Positions 16,728-25,932 are shown, numbered from the stretch's first letter. The stretch is DNA of 50,196 bases from Humidesulfovibrio sp. (GCF_031082295.1 NZ_JAVHLD010000022.1:1-50196), one strand, 5' to 3'. Numbers and translations are program-made. The notes: generated by a model from the sequence alone, not told the origin.

Positions 16728-18690
16728 AAACAACATCGCCGCCACCGTGGACTGCGAGGCCGTGGCCGCGGCAGCCCGCGAATTCCCCGACGTGGTCTAC
16801 GCCACCGACCACATGTACGCCTGCTCCGACCCCGGCCAGGGCACCATCGAGAAGACCATCCGCGAACTCAAGCTCGACGGCGTGGTGGTGGCCTCCTGCT
16901 CGCCGCGCATGCACGAGGTGACCTTCCGCCGGGCCGTGGAGCGCGCGGGCCTGAACCGCTACATGTTCGAGATGGCCAACATCCGCGAGCACGTGGCCTG
17001 GATCTCGCTCGACCGCAAGCGCAACACCGAGAAGGCCATCGACCTGGTGCGCATGGCCGTGGAGAAGCTGCGCTACGACAGGCCGCTCACGGCCAAGAGC
17101 TTCGAGGTGCAGAAGCGCGTGCTCATCATCGGCGCGGGCGTGGCCGGGATACAGGCCGCCCTGGACTGCGCCGAGGGCGGGCTGGACGTGGTGCTGGTGG
17201 AGCGCAAGCAGTCCATCGGCGGGGTCATGAGCAAGCTCGACAAGACCTTCCCCACCGTGGACTGCTCGGTCTGCGTGCTCGGCCCCAAGATGGTCGACGT
17301 GGGCCAGCACCCGCGCATCACCCTGCACGCGCTGTCCGAGGTGGAGGAACTCTCCGGCTACGTGGGCAATTTCGAGGTCAAGATCCGCAAGAAGACGCCC
17401 TTTGTGGACTGGACCAAGTGCACCGGCTGCGGGGCCTGCCTGGAAAAATGCCCGAGCAGGAAGGTGCGCGACGGCCACAACGAGGGCATCTGCACCACCA
17501 CGGCCATCAACATTCCGTTCCCCCAGGCCATCCCCAAGCGGGCGGCCATCGACGCAACCGTCTGCCTGCGCTTCACCAAGGGCAAGTGCGGCGTGTGCCA
17601 GAAGATCTGCCCGGCCGACGCCGTGGACTACGACCTGAAGGACGAGGTGGTCACCGAGAAGGTCGGCGCGGTCATCGCCGCCACCGGGCTGGACCTCTTC
17701 GACCACACCAAGTGCGGCGAGTACGGCGGCGGGCGCTACCCGGACGTCATCACCAGCCTGCAGTACGAGCGCATGCTCTCGGCCTCCGGCCCCACGGCGG
17801 GCCACATCAAGCGGCCCAGCGACGGAAGGGAACCCAAGACCGTGGTCTTCATCGCCTGCGTCGGCAGCCGCGACCGCTCCGTGGACCGGCCCTACTGCTC
17901 CAACTTCTGCTGCATGTACACGGCCAAGCAGGCCATCCTGACGCGCGACCACATCCCGGACTCCCGGGCCTACGTGTTCTACATGGACATCCGCGCCACG
18001 GGCAAGGGCTACGAGGAGTTCGTGCGCCGCGCCCAGGAGGAGTACGACGTCCAGTACGTGCGGGGCCGCGTGGCCCAGATCTACCCTTCGACCGGGCCGG
18101 ACGGCGACCAGCTGGTGGTGCGCGGCGCGGACACGCTGCTCGGCGCCCAGGTGGAGATCAAGGCCGACCTGGTGGTGCTGGCCGTGGGCGCGGAGTCGGC
18201 CAAGGGCGCGGGCGCGCTGGCCGAAAAGCTGCGCATCTCCTACGACGCCTACGGCTTCTTCCTGGAAAGCCACCCCAAGCTGCGGCCAGTGGAAACCAAC
18301 ACCGTGGGCGTGTTTCTGGCCGGGGCCTGCCAGGCCCCCAAGGACATCCCCGCCAGCGTGGCCCAGGCCAGCGCCGCCGCGGGTAAGGTCCTGGCCCTTT
18401 TGTCCAAGGACAAGCTCGAGAGCGACCCGCAGATCGCCCAGGTGCAGACCATCCGCTGCATCGGCTGCGGCAAGTGCGAGCGCACCTGCCCCTTCGGCGC
18501 CATCCGCATGCGCGAGCTGCGCGACGGAAGCAAGCGCGCCGAGGTCGTCGAAACCGTCTGCCAGGGCTGCGGCATTTGCAGCGTCACCTGTCCCGTGCGG
18601 GCCATCCAGCTTGCCCACTTCACCGACTCACAGCTCCTCGCGGAGGTCAACGCGCTATGCAGGACATGGGACGAGAATACCGAATCATAG
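16696..18690 (+). CDS. hdrA: heterodisulfide reductase subunit A-like flavoprotein HdrA
   Basis: A 664-residue FAD and multi-[4Fe-4S] protein, the flavin-based electron-bifurcating core. It starts with GTG (VRIGVMVCHCGNN) 5 nt after GAGGAG. Visible parts: N-terminal CHCG domain, FAD fold VLIIGAGVAGIQAALDCAE (near 143), VDCSVCVLGPKM, CTGCGACLEKCP, CGVCQKICP, NFCCMYTAKQAIL, and C-terminal CIGCGKCERTCP and CQGCGICSVTCP. Cysteine occupies VDCSVC, where some HdrA proteins have selenocysteine. It overlaps flxD by 34 bp. In this operon it should couple NADH oxidation by FlxABCD to ferredoxin and disulfide (probably DsrC) reduction through HdrBC. Confidence 0.95.
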   Translation: MRIGVMVCHCGNNIAATVDCEAVAAAAREFPDVVYATDHMYACSDPGQGTIEKTIRELKLDGVVVASCSPRMHEVTFRRAVERAGLNRYMFEMANIREHVAWISLDRKRNTEKAIDLVRMAVEKLRYDRPLTAKSFEVQKRVLIIGAGVAGIQAALDCAEGGLDVVLVERKQSIGGVMSKLDKTFPTVDCSVCVLGPKMVDVGQHPRITLHALSEVEELSGYVGNFEVKIRKKTPFVDWTKCTGCGACLEKCPSRKVRDGHNEGICTTTAINIPFPQAIPKRAAIDATVCLRFTKGKCGVCQKICPADAVDYDLKDEVVTEKVGAVIAATGLDLFDHTKCGEYGGGRYPDVITSLQYERMLSASGPTAGHIKRPSDGREPKTVVFIACVGSRDRSVDRPYCSNFCCMYTAKQAILTRDHIPDSRAYVFYMDIRATGKGYEEFVRRAQEEYDVQYVRGRVAQIYPSTGPDGDQLVVRGADTLLGAQVEIKADLVVLAVGAESAKGAGALAEKLRISYDAYGFFLESHPKLRPVETNTVGVFLAGACQAPKDIPASVAQASAAAGKVLALLSKDKLESDPQIAQVQTIRCIGCGKCERTCPFGAIRMRELRDGSKRAEVVETVCQGCGICSVTCPVRAIQLAHFTDSQLLAEVNALCRTWDENTES

Positions 18691-19253
18691 GCTTTCTGTG
18701 CAACTGGTGCTCCTACGGCGGCGCGGACGCGGCCGGCGTGGCCCGTTTCAGCCAGCCCACGGAACTGCGCATCATCCGCGTGCCCTGCTCGGGCCGCGTG
18801 GACCCCATGTTCGTGGCCAAGGCCCTGCTCTCCGGGGCCGACGGCGTGCTCGTGTCCGGCTGCCACCCGCGCGACTGCCACTACACCGAGGGCAACCTTT
18901 ACGCCCGCAGGCGGCTGGAGCTGCTGCGCCGCTTCCTGCCCATCATCGGGGTGGACGAGGGCCGCTTCGAGTACGTCTGGGTCTCGGCGTCCGAGGGCTC
19001 GCGCTGGCGCGACATGGTGACCAAGTTCACGGACAAGATCCACCAGCTCGGCCCCATGCCGCGCATGGCCGAGGCCGCCCGCACCCTGTGCAAGCTCGAG
19101 GGCATGCTCGGCGTCAGCTCCGCCCAGCCGGACATGTGGCGCGCCGACGCCGCAAGCCCGGCGCCGCGGCACGACGCCCTGCTCAACATGGACGACTTCA
19201 GGCTGGATGCCTCGAAACTGGACGAGGCCAAGGAGGTCATGGATGGCGAGTGA
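18657..19253 (+). CDS. flxD: FlxD, MvhD/FrhD-like electron-transfer subunit
   Basis: A 198-residue protein of the MvhD/FlpD type, with the cysteine motifs FLCNWCSYGGAD, VPCSGRVDP and SGCHPRDCHYTEGN expected to bind a [2Fe-2S] cluster. It docks the electron input module (FlxABC) on HdrA. The start is the ATG that gives MQDMGREYR, 10 nt after GGAGG and inside the end of hdrA; a second ATG three codons on is possible. The C-terminal 80 residues extend past the MvhD core. Confidence 0.9.
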   Translation: MQDMGREYRIIGFLCNWCSYGGADAAGVARFSQPTELRIIRVPCSGRVDPMFVAKALLSGADGVLVSGCHPRDCHYTEGNLYARRRLELLRRFLPIIGVDEGRFEYVWVSASEGSRWRDMVTKFTDKIHQLGPMPRMAEAARTLCKLEGMLGVSSAQPDMWRADAASPAPRHDALLNMDDFRLDASKLDEAKEVMDGE

Positions 19254-20256
19254 TCCCTTCGCCACCGGCGCCGCCAGCCGCATGGAGACCCTGCGCTCCA
19301 AGATCGCCCAGGAGCTCGCCAACGTCGACTTCGTGCTGGGCTACGGCCGGGGCTTCGACCCCCTGCACGCCACGCCCGTCACCGTGCGCAACGAAAAGGA
19401 TCTGGACCGGCTCATCTTCGACGCCACCTGCGTGCAGAACCTGGCCACCAGCCTCTACGGCCTGCGAGGCAAACGCCTGGGCGTGGTGGTCAAGGGCTGC
19501 GACTCGCGCTCCATCGTGCAGCTCCTGCAGGAGCGCCTGTGGGAACGCGAGAACCTGGTCATCTTCGGCCTGCCCTGCGAGGGCGTGCTCGACCTGGCCA
19601 AGCTGCGCGCCAGCATGGACATCGCCTCGGTCAAGGAGGCCCGCGTCGAAGGCTCCCCGCGCGACGGCCTGCTGCGCCTGAAGCTCGCGGGGGACGGCGG
19701 CGAGCGCGTGCGCGACATCGAGACCAGGGGCCTGCTGGCCGACAAATGCCTGCGCTGCCAGCACCCCAACCCGCTGGTGTACGACCACTTGATCGGCCCG
19801 GAGATCGCCCCCCAGGGCGCGGAGGACGACTACGCCGACCTGGCCGCGCTGGAAAAGCTGTCCACCCAGGAACGCTTCGACTTCTGGAAGCGCCAGATGG
19901 GCCGCTGCATCCGCTGCTACGCCTGCCGCAACGCCTGCCCACTGTGCGTGTGCAAGCACGTCTGCCTGGCCGACAGCCGCGAGCCGCACTGGCTCAGCGC
20001 GGAGGCCACCCTGCAGGAGAAGTGGCTGTTCCAGGTCATGCACGCCCTGCACCTGGCCGGACGCTGCACCGAGTGCGGCGAGTGCCAGCGCTCCTGCCCC
20101 ATGGGCATCCCCATCCTGCTTTTGAAGCGCATGATGAACCGGGAGCTGAAGGAATTGTTCAACTACCAGGCCGGGGTGAACCTCGACGCCGTGCCGCCCC
20201 TGCACACCTTCCTCATGGAAGAAGACCGCATCAAGGACCGGGGGCTGTTATGGTAG
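19243..20256 (+). CDS. flxC: FlxC, iron-sulfur subunit of the NADH dehydrogenase module
   Basis: A 337-residue protein resembling the FrhB/FdhB family, with an N-terminal domain (VVVKGCDSRSIVQLLQE, LPCEGVLDLAKLR) and a C-terminal region with CIRCYACRNACPLCVCK and CTECGECQRSCPMG. It carries electrons in the Flx module. The start MASDPFATG has AAGGAGG at 6 nt and overlaps flxD by 11 bp. B and C are assigned within the module by order and fold type, so the letter could be exchanged in other naming schemes. Confidence 0.85.
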   Translation: MASDPFATGAASRMETLRSKIAQELANVDFVLGYGRGFDPLHATPVTVRNEKDLDRLIFDATCVQNLATSLYGLRGKRLGVVVKGCDSRSIVQLLQERLWERENLVIFGLPCEGVLDLAKLRASMDIASVKEARVEGSPRDGLLRLKLAGDGGERVRDIETRGLLADKCLRCQHPNPLVYDHLIGPEIAPQGAEDDYADLAALEKLSTQERFDFWKRQMGRCIRCYACRNACPLCVCKHVCLADSREPHWLSAEATLQEKWLFQVMHALHLAGRCTECGECQRSCPMGIPILLLKRMMNRELKELFNYQAGVNLDAVPPLHTFLMEEDRIKDRGLLW

Positions 20257-21368
20257 CGCGCCACATCAAGGAGACCGAACTGGCGGCCGTGGCCGCGGCC
20301 TGGGCGCGCAGCTACCGCGTGCTGGCCCCCGTGCGCGAGGGCGCCGCCATCGTCTACCGCGTGTTTTCCGAGGACATGCACCCCTTCCTGGGCCGCCCGC
20401 CCACGTCCTCGGCCAAGGAGGCGCTCCTGCCCCAGACCGAGAACCTGTTCACCTACAAGTACCGCAAGGACCAGGCCGACCTGACGCGCACCGAGGTCTT
20501 CCTGTCCGAGGCCCTGCCGCCGGAGCCCACGCTGATCCTGGGGCCGCGCCCCTGCGACGCGCGGGGCCGACACCTGCTCGACCGCGTGTTCCTGGAGCGC
20601 GGCGTCGTGGACCCGCAGTACAAGGCCCACCGCGCCGCCACGCTGTTCGTTTCCGTGGCCTGCACCAGCCTGCAGAACACCTGCTTCTGCCACTGGACCG
20701 GCGGGGGCATGGACGACGAGACCGGCTCCGACGTGCTGCTGCATCCGCTGAACGGCGGGTTCGTGGCCAAGGCCGTGACCCCGGCCGGGGAGAAGCTCAT
20801 AGCCGAGCTGCCCGAGGCCACGGCGCAGACGCTCGCCAGCCTGGACGAGCGCAAGGCCGCGGCGCAAACGCCGGACCAGGCACCGGAACAGACGCCGGAC
20901 CTGAAGGACATCGCGGGGAGCTTCCTGGCCGTGTTCGCGGACCTGGACTTCTGGACCGACCAATCGGCCCGGTGCCTGAGCTGCGGGGTGTGCACCTACC
21001 TGTGCCCCACCTGCTCCTGCTTCAACATCACCGACGAGAACCAGGGCATGAGCGGACGGCGCCTGCGCACCTGGGACACCTGCATGAGCGCGCTGTACAC
21101 GCTGGAAGGCAGCGGCCACAATCCGCGCGGAAGCCGGGCGCACCGCCTGCGCAACCGCGTGGGGCACAAGTTCTGCTACCACCCGCGCGAATTCTCCGAG
21201 GCCGCCACAGAACCCTCGGGGCTGGAGTTCTCCTGCACGGGCTGCGGCCGCTGCATCAAGTCCTGCCCGGTGGCCGTGGACATTCGGCAGATCGTGCTGG
21301 ACGTGCTGGACAAGGCCCGGGAGAAGGCCGCGGAAACCGCCGGGGCCAAGGGCGAGGAAGCCAAATGA
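20250..21368 (+). CDS. flxB: FlxB, AsrA-like iron-sulfur subunit
   Basis: A 372-residue protein like the A subunit of anaerobic sulfite reductase and related NADH-linked iron-sulfur proteins. Motifs are LGPRPCDARG, CFCHWTGGG, and two C-terminal clusters CLSCGVCTYLCPTCSCFN and CTGCGRCIKSCPVAVDIRQI. The ATG overlaps the flxC stop by 7 bp and its own stop overlaps flxA (ATGA). A low-complexity linker (AAQTPDQAPEQTPDLK) lies near residue 210. It should relay electrons between the flavin of FlxA and FlxC/D. Confidence 0.87.
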   Translation: MVARHIKETELAAVAAAWARSYRVLAPVREGAAIVYRVFSEDMHPFLGRPPTSSAKEALLPQTENLFTYKYRKDQADLTRTEVFLSEALPPEPTLILGPRPCDARGRHLLDRVFLERGVVDPQYKAHRAATLFVSVACTSLQNTCFCHWTGGGMDDETGSDVLLHPLNGGFVAKAVTPAGEKLIAELPEATAQTLASLDERKAAAQTPDQAPEQTPDLKDIAGSFLAVFADLDFWTDQSARCLSCGVCTYLCPTCSCFNITDENQGMSGRRLRTWDTCMSALYTLEGSGHNPRGSRAHRLRNRVGHKFCYHPREFSEAATEPSGLEFSCTGCGRCIKSCPVAVDIRQIVLDVLDKAREKAAETAGAKGEEAK

Positions 21369-22198
21369 ACGCGAACAATCCCTACATCCCCGAGCTGGCC
21401 ACCATCATCGAGACCTTTGACGAGACCCCGGACGTCAAGACCTTCCGCGTGGTGCTGCAGGACCCGGCCAAGATGGCGGCCTTCCGCTTCGAGCCAGGCC
21501 AGGTGGCGCAGCTCTCCGTGTTCGGCACGGGCGAGAGCACCTTCGTCATCTGTTCGCCGCCGACGCGCATGGACTACCTCCAGTTCAGCGTCATGCGCGT
21601 GGGCGAGCTGACCCACCGCCTGCACACGCTGAAGGAGGGCGATCCCGTCGGCCTGCGCGGGCCGCTGGGCAACCACTTTCCCTACCAGGACATGCGCGGC
21701 AAGGACATCGTGTTCGTGGGCGGGGGCCTTGGGCTGGCGCCCCTGCGCACCCTGCTGCTGTTCATGCTCGACAACCGGGCCGACTATGGTGCGATCACGC
21801 TCATTTACGGCGGCCGCACCCCGGAGCACCTGTGCTTCAAGGACGAGCTGAAGGAGTGGGCCAACAGGGGCGACATGCGCGTGGAGCTCACCGTGGACAA
21901 CCCGAACGAGGGCTGGCAGGGCCGCACGGGCGTTGTCCCGGCGGTGCTGACCGACCTCGGGGTTCGCCCCGACAACGCCGTGGCCGTGACCTGCGGCCCG
22001 CCCATCATGATCCGCTTCACCCTGGAGGCCCTGGGCAAGCTGGGCTTCAAGGACGAGCAGATCGTGACCACGCTGGAGCGGCGCATGAAGTGCGGCATCG
22101 GGCTGTGCGGGCGCTGCAACATCGGCGAGAAGTTCGTCTGCGTGGACGGACCGGTGTTCACCCAGGCGCAGCTCGCCGGGCTGCCGCAGGAGTTCTAG
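21365..22198 (+). CDS. flxA: FlxA, NAD(H)-binding FAD/[2Fe-2S] subunit
   Basis: A 277-residue ferredoxin-NADP reductase-fold protein, the NADH entry point of the complex. An FAD-binding barrel (FEPGQVAQLSVFGTGESTF) is followed by the NAD fold (IVFVGGGLGLAPLRTLL, YGGRTPEHLCF, VTCGPPIMIRF) and a C-terminal cysteine cluster CGIGLCGRCNIGEKFVC like that of the electron-transfer subunit of dihydroorotate dehydrogenase. It closes the seven-gene operon; a weak hairpin (GGCCTC...GAGGCC then TTTTTT) follows at 22201-22238. Confidence 0.92.
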   Translation: MNANNPYIPELATIIETFDETPDVKTFRVVLQDPAKMAAFRFEPGQVAQLSVFGTGESTFVICSPPTRMDYLQFSVMRVGELTHRLHTLKEGDPVGLRGPLGNHFPYQDMRGKDIVFVGGGLGLAPLRTLLLFMLDNRADYGAITLIYGGRTPEHLCFKDELKEWANRGDMRVELTVDNPNEGWQGRTGVVPAVLTDLGVRPDNAVAVTCGPPIMIRFTLEALGKLGFKDEQIVTTLERRMKCGIGLCGRCNIGEKFVCVDGPVFTQAQLAGLPQEF

Positions 22199-22281
22199 GC
22201 GGCCTCCATTTTTCTCGGCGCGAGGCCAAAAGTTTTTTCGGAACCACCTTGGCGCACTGGAAATTTTTCTTGGCCCGGCTG

Positions 22282-22309
22282 TTGACATGCCAAGCCCAAA
22301 GAGTATCCT
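22282..22309 (+). promoter_or_regulatory. Sigma70-type promoter before a structured leader
   Basis: TTGACA, 16 nt, then TATCCT. This is one of the best housekeeping-type promoter matches in the window. It reads towards a tiny ORF and a group of nested hairpins, not towards a clear protein gene. Confidence 0.55.
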
Positions 22310-22357
22310 GACATCGTAGGGATCTTCCCTCAACGCATGAAAGAGGAGGTCACTCCA

Positions 22358-22381
22358 ATGGGCTATTCCCTTCGTGCTTAG
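22358..22381 (+). CDS. Very short ORF MGYSLRA with a strong ribosome binding site
   Basis: AGAGGAGG lies 8 nt before ATG, and the ORF ends in TAG after seven codons (MGYSLRA). An in-frame ATG 21 bp upstream would give 14 codons starting MKEEVTP. It follows a sigma70-type promoter by about 45 nt and is directly followed by nested hairpins, as expected of a leader peptide, but no clear regulated gene follows. Real translation is unproved. Confidence 0.35.
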   Translation: MGYSLRA

Positions 22382-22387
22382 AAGGCC

Positions 22388-22473
22388 CCTGACCGGCCCG
22401 GGCTCCGATCTGCTTCCGACCCGCCGCGCTCTCGCGGGGGGGACGGGCCAAAAGCCGGAAACCAGCGGTCAGG
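22388..22473 (+). ncRNA. Nested inverted repeats, possible structured RNA
   Basis: CCTGACCG (22388-22395) pairs with CGGTCAGG (22466-22473); inside it GGCCCG (22395-22400) pairs with CGGGCC (22444-22449), which encloses CCGCG-ctct-CGCGG (22424-22437). CCGGC/GCCGG (22393/22454) is a competing pair. Such nesting suggests a folded transcript or attenuator. It matches no RNA family that I recognise; I looked for tmRNA, RNase P and 6S features and did not find them. Confidence 0.35.
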
Positions 22474-22538
22474 CTCTCAGCAAGTGGAACGCAAAACGAT
22501 CCCCGGGGAAACGGGATCTGGAGCCGGAAACCTGCACG

Positions 22539-22766
22539 ATGCGCCAAGACAAGGAGCCGCACGGCGCGTTGAAAAACGTATACGTGGACAAAGCGGCCTA
22601 CAAGGCCATCATCAAGGAGAAGGCCCGGGCCAAACCCGACGAGGCTGCCATCGTGGAGGAAAACTGTAGGCTTGACCAGAAACTGGCCGCAGTCACGATG
22701 CAGGACGAAAGATGGCTACAATGCCAGTCCAGGTCACAAGACGGCTCAAGAATAGCCCGGACCTAA
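22539..22766 (+). CDS. Doubtful small ORF in the gene-poor region
   Basis: A reading frame of 75 codons. Its first part (NVYVDKAAYKAIIKEKARAKPDEAAIVEE) has the G/C-ending codons typical of this genome and a plausible helical protein pattern. The last 30 codons lose that bias, and no good ribosome binding site precedes the ATG. It may be a small real protein or the decayed end of one. No function can be named. Confidence 0.25.
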   Translation: MRQDKEPHGALKNVYVDKAAYKAIIKEKARAKPDEAAIVEENCRLDQKLAAVTMQDERWLQCQSRSQDGSRIART

Positions 22767-22889
22767 TACAGACCGTCCCGGGCAAGGCAGCACCCCTGCA
22801 AACGACGCCGCGACACGACCAAGGACACCGATAACGTCTGGTTGGCTCCGCTGGAAGATACAACCGGCCCAACAGACCCCAAAATAACA

Positions 22890-22920
22890 GGCCGCCCAGG
22901 ACAACCCGGGCGGCCTTCTT
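22890..22920 (+). terminator. Bidirectional terminator
   Basis: GGCCGCCC and GGGCGGCC form an 8-bp stem with a 10-nt loop. TTCTTCATT follows on the plus strand, and TGTTATTTT follows on the minus strand. It ends the structured transcript from the left and the EF-hand gene from the right. Confidence 0.8.
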
Positions 22921-22946
22921 CATTGACTCAGCAGTATTCGTGGCGG

Positions 22947-23393
22947 CTAGAAGCGGAACAGGGCGAACTCGCTGGGCCGGAGCGCCTTGTTCTTGTCGGC
23001 GTCGGCCTTGGCAAAGGCCTCCCGGTGCTTGCGCCGGTAGTACTCGTCGAGGTCCTCGCGGCTGATGTAGCCGTCGCCGTTAATGTCCATCTCCTTCAGA
23101 TTCACGGCGCCGAACTGCTCCATACCGTTGATGCCAGCCTTGCGCTGCTCCTCCGGCGTGAGCACGCCGTCGCCATCCAAGTCCGCGTCCGTGATGCGGA
23201 ACGGCTCGGTGTCCGAACTCTTCTTCTTGGCGTAGGACATGACCTCTTCAAGGGTCAGGTGCCCGCTCTTGTCCGCGTCCATGGCCTTGAAGGAAGGCCC
23301 TGCAACCTTTTCGGACGGCGCTTTCTGTGCCTGGGCCGAAACCGCCATGAGCAGCAGCCCCCCCAGGAGCAACGCCATCGTGCTATGCCTCAT
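22947..23393 (-). CDS. Exported EF-hand calcium-binding protein
   Basis: A 148-residue protein with a signal peptide (MRHSTMALLLGGLLLMAVSAQA) and at least three EF-hand loops: DADKSGHLTLEE, DADLDGDGVLTPEE and DINGDGYISRED, plus a weaker one, DADKNKALRPSE. It is expected in the periplasm, binding calcium. The start is the ATG that places the signal peptide at the N-terminus, close behind GGGGGGAG. It ends at a bidirectional terminator. The specific role is unknown. Confidence 0.85.
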   Translation of the reverse strand: MRHSTMALLLGGLLLMAVSAQAQKAPSEKVAGPSFKAMDADKSGHLTLEEVMSYAKKKSSDTEPFRITDADLDGDGVLTPEEQRKAGINGMEQFGAVNLKEMDINGDGYISREDLDEYYRRKHREAFAKADADKNKALRPSEFALFRF

Positions 23394-23483
23394 CTCTCCC
23401 CCCTTGCATGGCCGCAATGGCCTGCCTGCGTTTTGGCGAGCCTACATGAGGGGGGAGGCAAAGGGCAATGCCCGCAGGCCTCT

Positions 23484-23783
23484 TTAGGCCAGCTTACTGA
23501 GCAATTCCTTGCTGCCCAGGTAGCTTGGCCCTTCCTCGGTCTTCACCAGCTTGTAAAAATCGCACTCCATGCAGTTGGACGCCTTCTGGGCGAAGGAACC
23601 CTGGACCTTGCCGCCGCAAAGGGTGCCGGCGAGCGCCCAACAGGCCCGCCCGCCCATCTTGCCCTGGTTCAGCCCATCGGCGCGCTTGTCCTTGCCGGCC
23701 GGGCACTCGCCCAGTTCCGACACCTTGGCCCCACCTGGCTGACGGCCGCACTTCTTGAATTCCCAGCAATTGGTCTTGCCCAT
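23484..23783 (-). CDS. Two-CW domain cysteine-rich protein
   Basis: A 99-residue soluble protein with paired Cys-Trp motifs: NCWEFKKCGRQPGG at the start and RACWALAGTLCGGKVQG near residue 47, then ASNCMECDFYKLVKTEEG. This is the layout of the two-CW proteins found in many sulfate reducers and other deltaproteobacteria, whose function is unknown. The cysteines (7, 12, 27, 48, 56, 70, 73) suggest metal or Fe-S binding. GGAGG lies 8 nt before the ATG. It stands alone between the EF-hand gene and the divergent chemoreceptor. Confidence 0.8.
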   Translation of the reverse strand: MGKTNCWEFKKCGRQPGGAKVSELGECPAGKDKRADGLNQGKMGGRACWALAGTLCGGKVQGSFAQKASNCMECDFYKLVKTEEGPSYLGSKELLSKLA

Positions 23784-23963
23784 GCGTCAAACCTCCGTTG
23801 GTTGATGCGATAAAATCATACCGAAAAAATCTGATTACAAGGAAGCTTACTTCGCTTTCAAGGCTTCTGGCAAGCTTCCCCTTAAGAAAATTATACGCTA
23901 TGACGAAAACGTGATTGCCCACTGTACCCCGAACTCGCACTCGTTCGCCTCCAAGGAGCCCAC

Positions 23964-25844
23964 ATGTCGCTGAACTTCTTAAACATCGTCGCCAGGGCCA
24001 AGATCTCCGCGAAGATCTGGATCATTTCCGCCGTGACCATCGCCCTTTTTGTCGTTGCCACCCTCTACGGCTTTCTGCCGCTCATGGCCGAAAAGCTCAT
24101 GGAGGAGAAGCGCGTCATGCTGGCCAACCTGGTCCGCGTCGAGGACGCCCAGGTGCGCGACTACCAGGCCCGCGCGGCCAAGGGGGAGTTCACGGTCGAG
24201 GAGGCCAAGGCCAAGGCTCTGGAGTTCATCGCCAAGCACCGCTACGGGCCAGAGGGCAAGGACTATTTCTGGGTCAACAGCAATGAGGCCACCCCGGTCA
24301 TGGTCATGCACCCCACGGTGCCCGCCCTGAACGGCAAGCCCATCGTGGACCCGAAGTTCGCCACCGCCACCAGCATGCGCTACCGCGGCGCTGACGGGAA
24401 GTGGGTGGTCACTGAGATCCCCGGCGGCAAGGGCAACCTGTTCCAGGCCATGGTCGGCGTCACCAGCAAGAGCCCCGACGGCATCGGCTACGTCACCTAC
24501 AACTGGCCAAAGCCCAAGGCCGGGGGCGGCGTTACCGCCGAGATGTTCCCCAAAGAATCCTGCGTGAAGCTGGACAAGGACTGGGGCTGGGTCATCGGCA
24601 CCGGCATCTACGTGGACGACGTGGAGGCCGAGGTGGCAGGGGTGCGCCTCCTGGTGCTGGGCGTGGTGGGCGTGGTGGCCGTGGCCGCGGCGCTGTTGAC
24701 GCTCTTCATCCTGCTCGGCATCACCCGGCCCCTGGGGCGGCTGGTGGACTATTCCCTGAAGGTGGCCGAGGGCAAGCTCGACGCGAACATCGAGGGCAGC
24801 TACCACGCCGAGCTCGGCGAACTCAAGGACTCGCTCACCCTCATGGTGGCGCATCTCAAGAAGGAGATCGCCATCGCCAAGGAGCACGAGACCCTGGCTG
24901 CCGAGAAGACCTGCGAGAGCGAGAAGGCGCTCTTGGCCCTGCAATGCGCCGAGGACCAGGCCAAGGAGCAGACCAAACAGACCGTGTCAGAGATTATCGC
25001 CAAGCTTCGGGGCTCGAGCGAAGAGGTCCTGTCCTCGGTCATGTCGGCCATGATGGAGATCGAGGACATCCACAACGAGTCCGAGCAGCAGCTTGGACAC
25101 ATCTCCGAGGTGGCGACGGCCATGGACGAGATGACCGCAACCGTCCTTGAGGTGGCCAAGAGCGCTGGCCGCGCCGCCGAGGGCGCCGAGAACACCCGCA
25201 AGAGCGCCGAAAACGGCGCCCGCGTCGTGGAAAGCTCGGTCAAGGCCATCAATACCGTGCACGACCTCACGGTGCAGCTCAAGACCAACATGGTGGAGCT
25301 GCACACCCAGGCCGAGGGCATCGGCCAGATCATGGGCGTCATCTCCGACATCGCCGACCAGACCAACCTGCTGGCCTTGAACGCCGCCATCGAGGCCGCC
25401 CGCGCCGGCGACGCCGGGCGCGGCTTCGCCGTCGTGGCCGACGAGGTCCGCAAGCTCGCCGAAAAGACCATGAACGCCACCAAGGAGGTGGCCCAGGCCG
25501 TCAACGCCATCCAGGGCGCGGCCAAGCTCAACATGGACGGCACCGACGCCGCGGCCCAGGCCGTGGAGCAGGCCACCACCTTCGCCAACGAGTCCGGCGA
25601 TGCCCTGAAGAGCATCGTGCATCTCGTGGGCGGCACCTCGGACCAGGTGCGCTCCATCGCCACAGCCTCGGAGGAACAGTCCGCCGCCAGCGAGGAGATC
25701 GACCGCATCGTCAGCCAGGTGCGCAACGCCTCCCAGGTGGCCCTGGACAACACGGCCACCGCCGCCAACGCCGTGGCCAAGACCTCCAGCGCCGCGCGCG
25801 CCCTGCAAGACGAGATCGAGGACTTGAAGAAGATGTACGAGTAG
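23964..25844 (+). CDS. Methyl-accepting chemotaxis protein with a single Cache sensor domain
   Basis: A 626-residue chemoreceptor. Transmembrane segment 1 lies at about 18-40 and the periplasmic sCache_2-type domain at 45-215 ([51 protein letters not shown]). Transmembrane segment 2 is at about 226-250, HAMP follows ([20 protein letters not shown]), and the signalling hairpin has [41 protein letters not shown]. sCache_2 domains commonly bind small organic acids or amines; the ligand here is unknown. AAGGAG precedes the ATG. It appears to be transcribed alone. Confidence 0.95.
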   Translation: MSLNFLNIVARAKISAKIWIISAVTIALFVVATLYGFLPLMAEKLMEEKRVMLANLVRVEDAQVRDYQARAAKGEFTVEEAKAKALEFIAKHRYGPEGKDYFWVNSNEATPVMVMHPTVPALNGKPIVDPKFATATSMRYRGADGKWVVTEIPGGKGNLFQAMVGVTSKSPDGIGYVTYNWPKPKAGGGVTAEMFPKESCVKLDKDWGWVIGTGIYVDDVEAEVAGVRLLVLGVVGVVAVAAALLTLFILLGITRPLGRLVDYSLKVAEGKLDANIEGSYHAELGELKDSLTLMVAHLKKEIAIAKEHETLAAEKTCESEKALLALQCAEDQAKEQTKQTVSEIIAKLRGSSEEVLSSVMSAMMEIEDIHNESEQQLGHISEVATAMDEMTATVLEVAKSAGRAAEGAENTRKSAENGARVVESSVKAINTVHDLTVQLKTNMVELHTQAEGIGQIMGVISDIADQTNLLALNAAIEAARAGDAGRGFAVVADEVRKLAEKTMNATKEVAQAVNAIQGAAKLNMDGTDAAAQAVEQATTFANESGDALKSIVHLVGGTSDQVRSIATASEEQSAASEEIDRIVSQVRNASQVALDNTATAANAVAKTSSAARALQDEIEDLKKMYE

Positions 25845-25871
25845 CGCCACCGCGCCACTCGGCCAGAAAGC

Positions 25872-25913
25872 GCGAGGCCGCCAGGAAGGGAGAGCCCGTC
25901 CTGGCGGCCTCGC
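25872..25913 (+). terminator. Perfect 15-bp hairpin between convergent genes
   Basis: GCGAGGCCGCCAGGA pairs without mismatch with TCCTGGCGGCCTCGC around a 12-nt loop. No T tract follows on either strand, so it may act as a stability element or a weak terminator for both the chemoreceptor and the nitroreductase genes. Confidence 0.6.
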
Positions 25914-25932
25914 CGCGTTCGAGGTCAGGCGG

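Noticed and set aside
22374-22538. Longer version of the small ORF in the gene-poor region
   Set aside because: The N-terminal part covers the nested hairpins, has no coding bias and no ribosome binding site; only the part after 22539 is kept, at low confidence.
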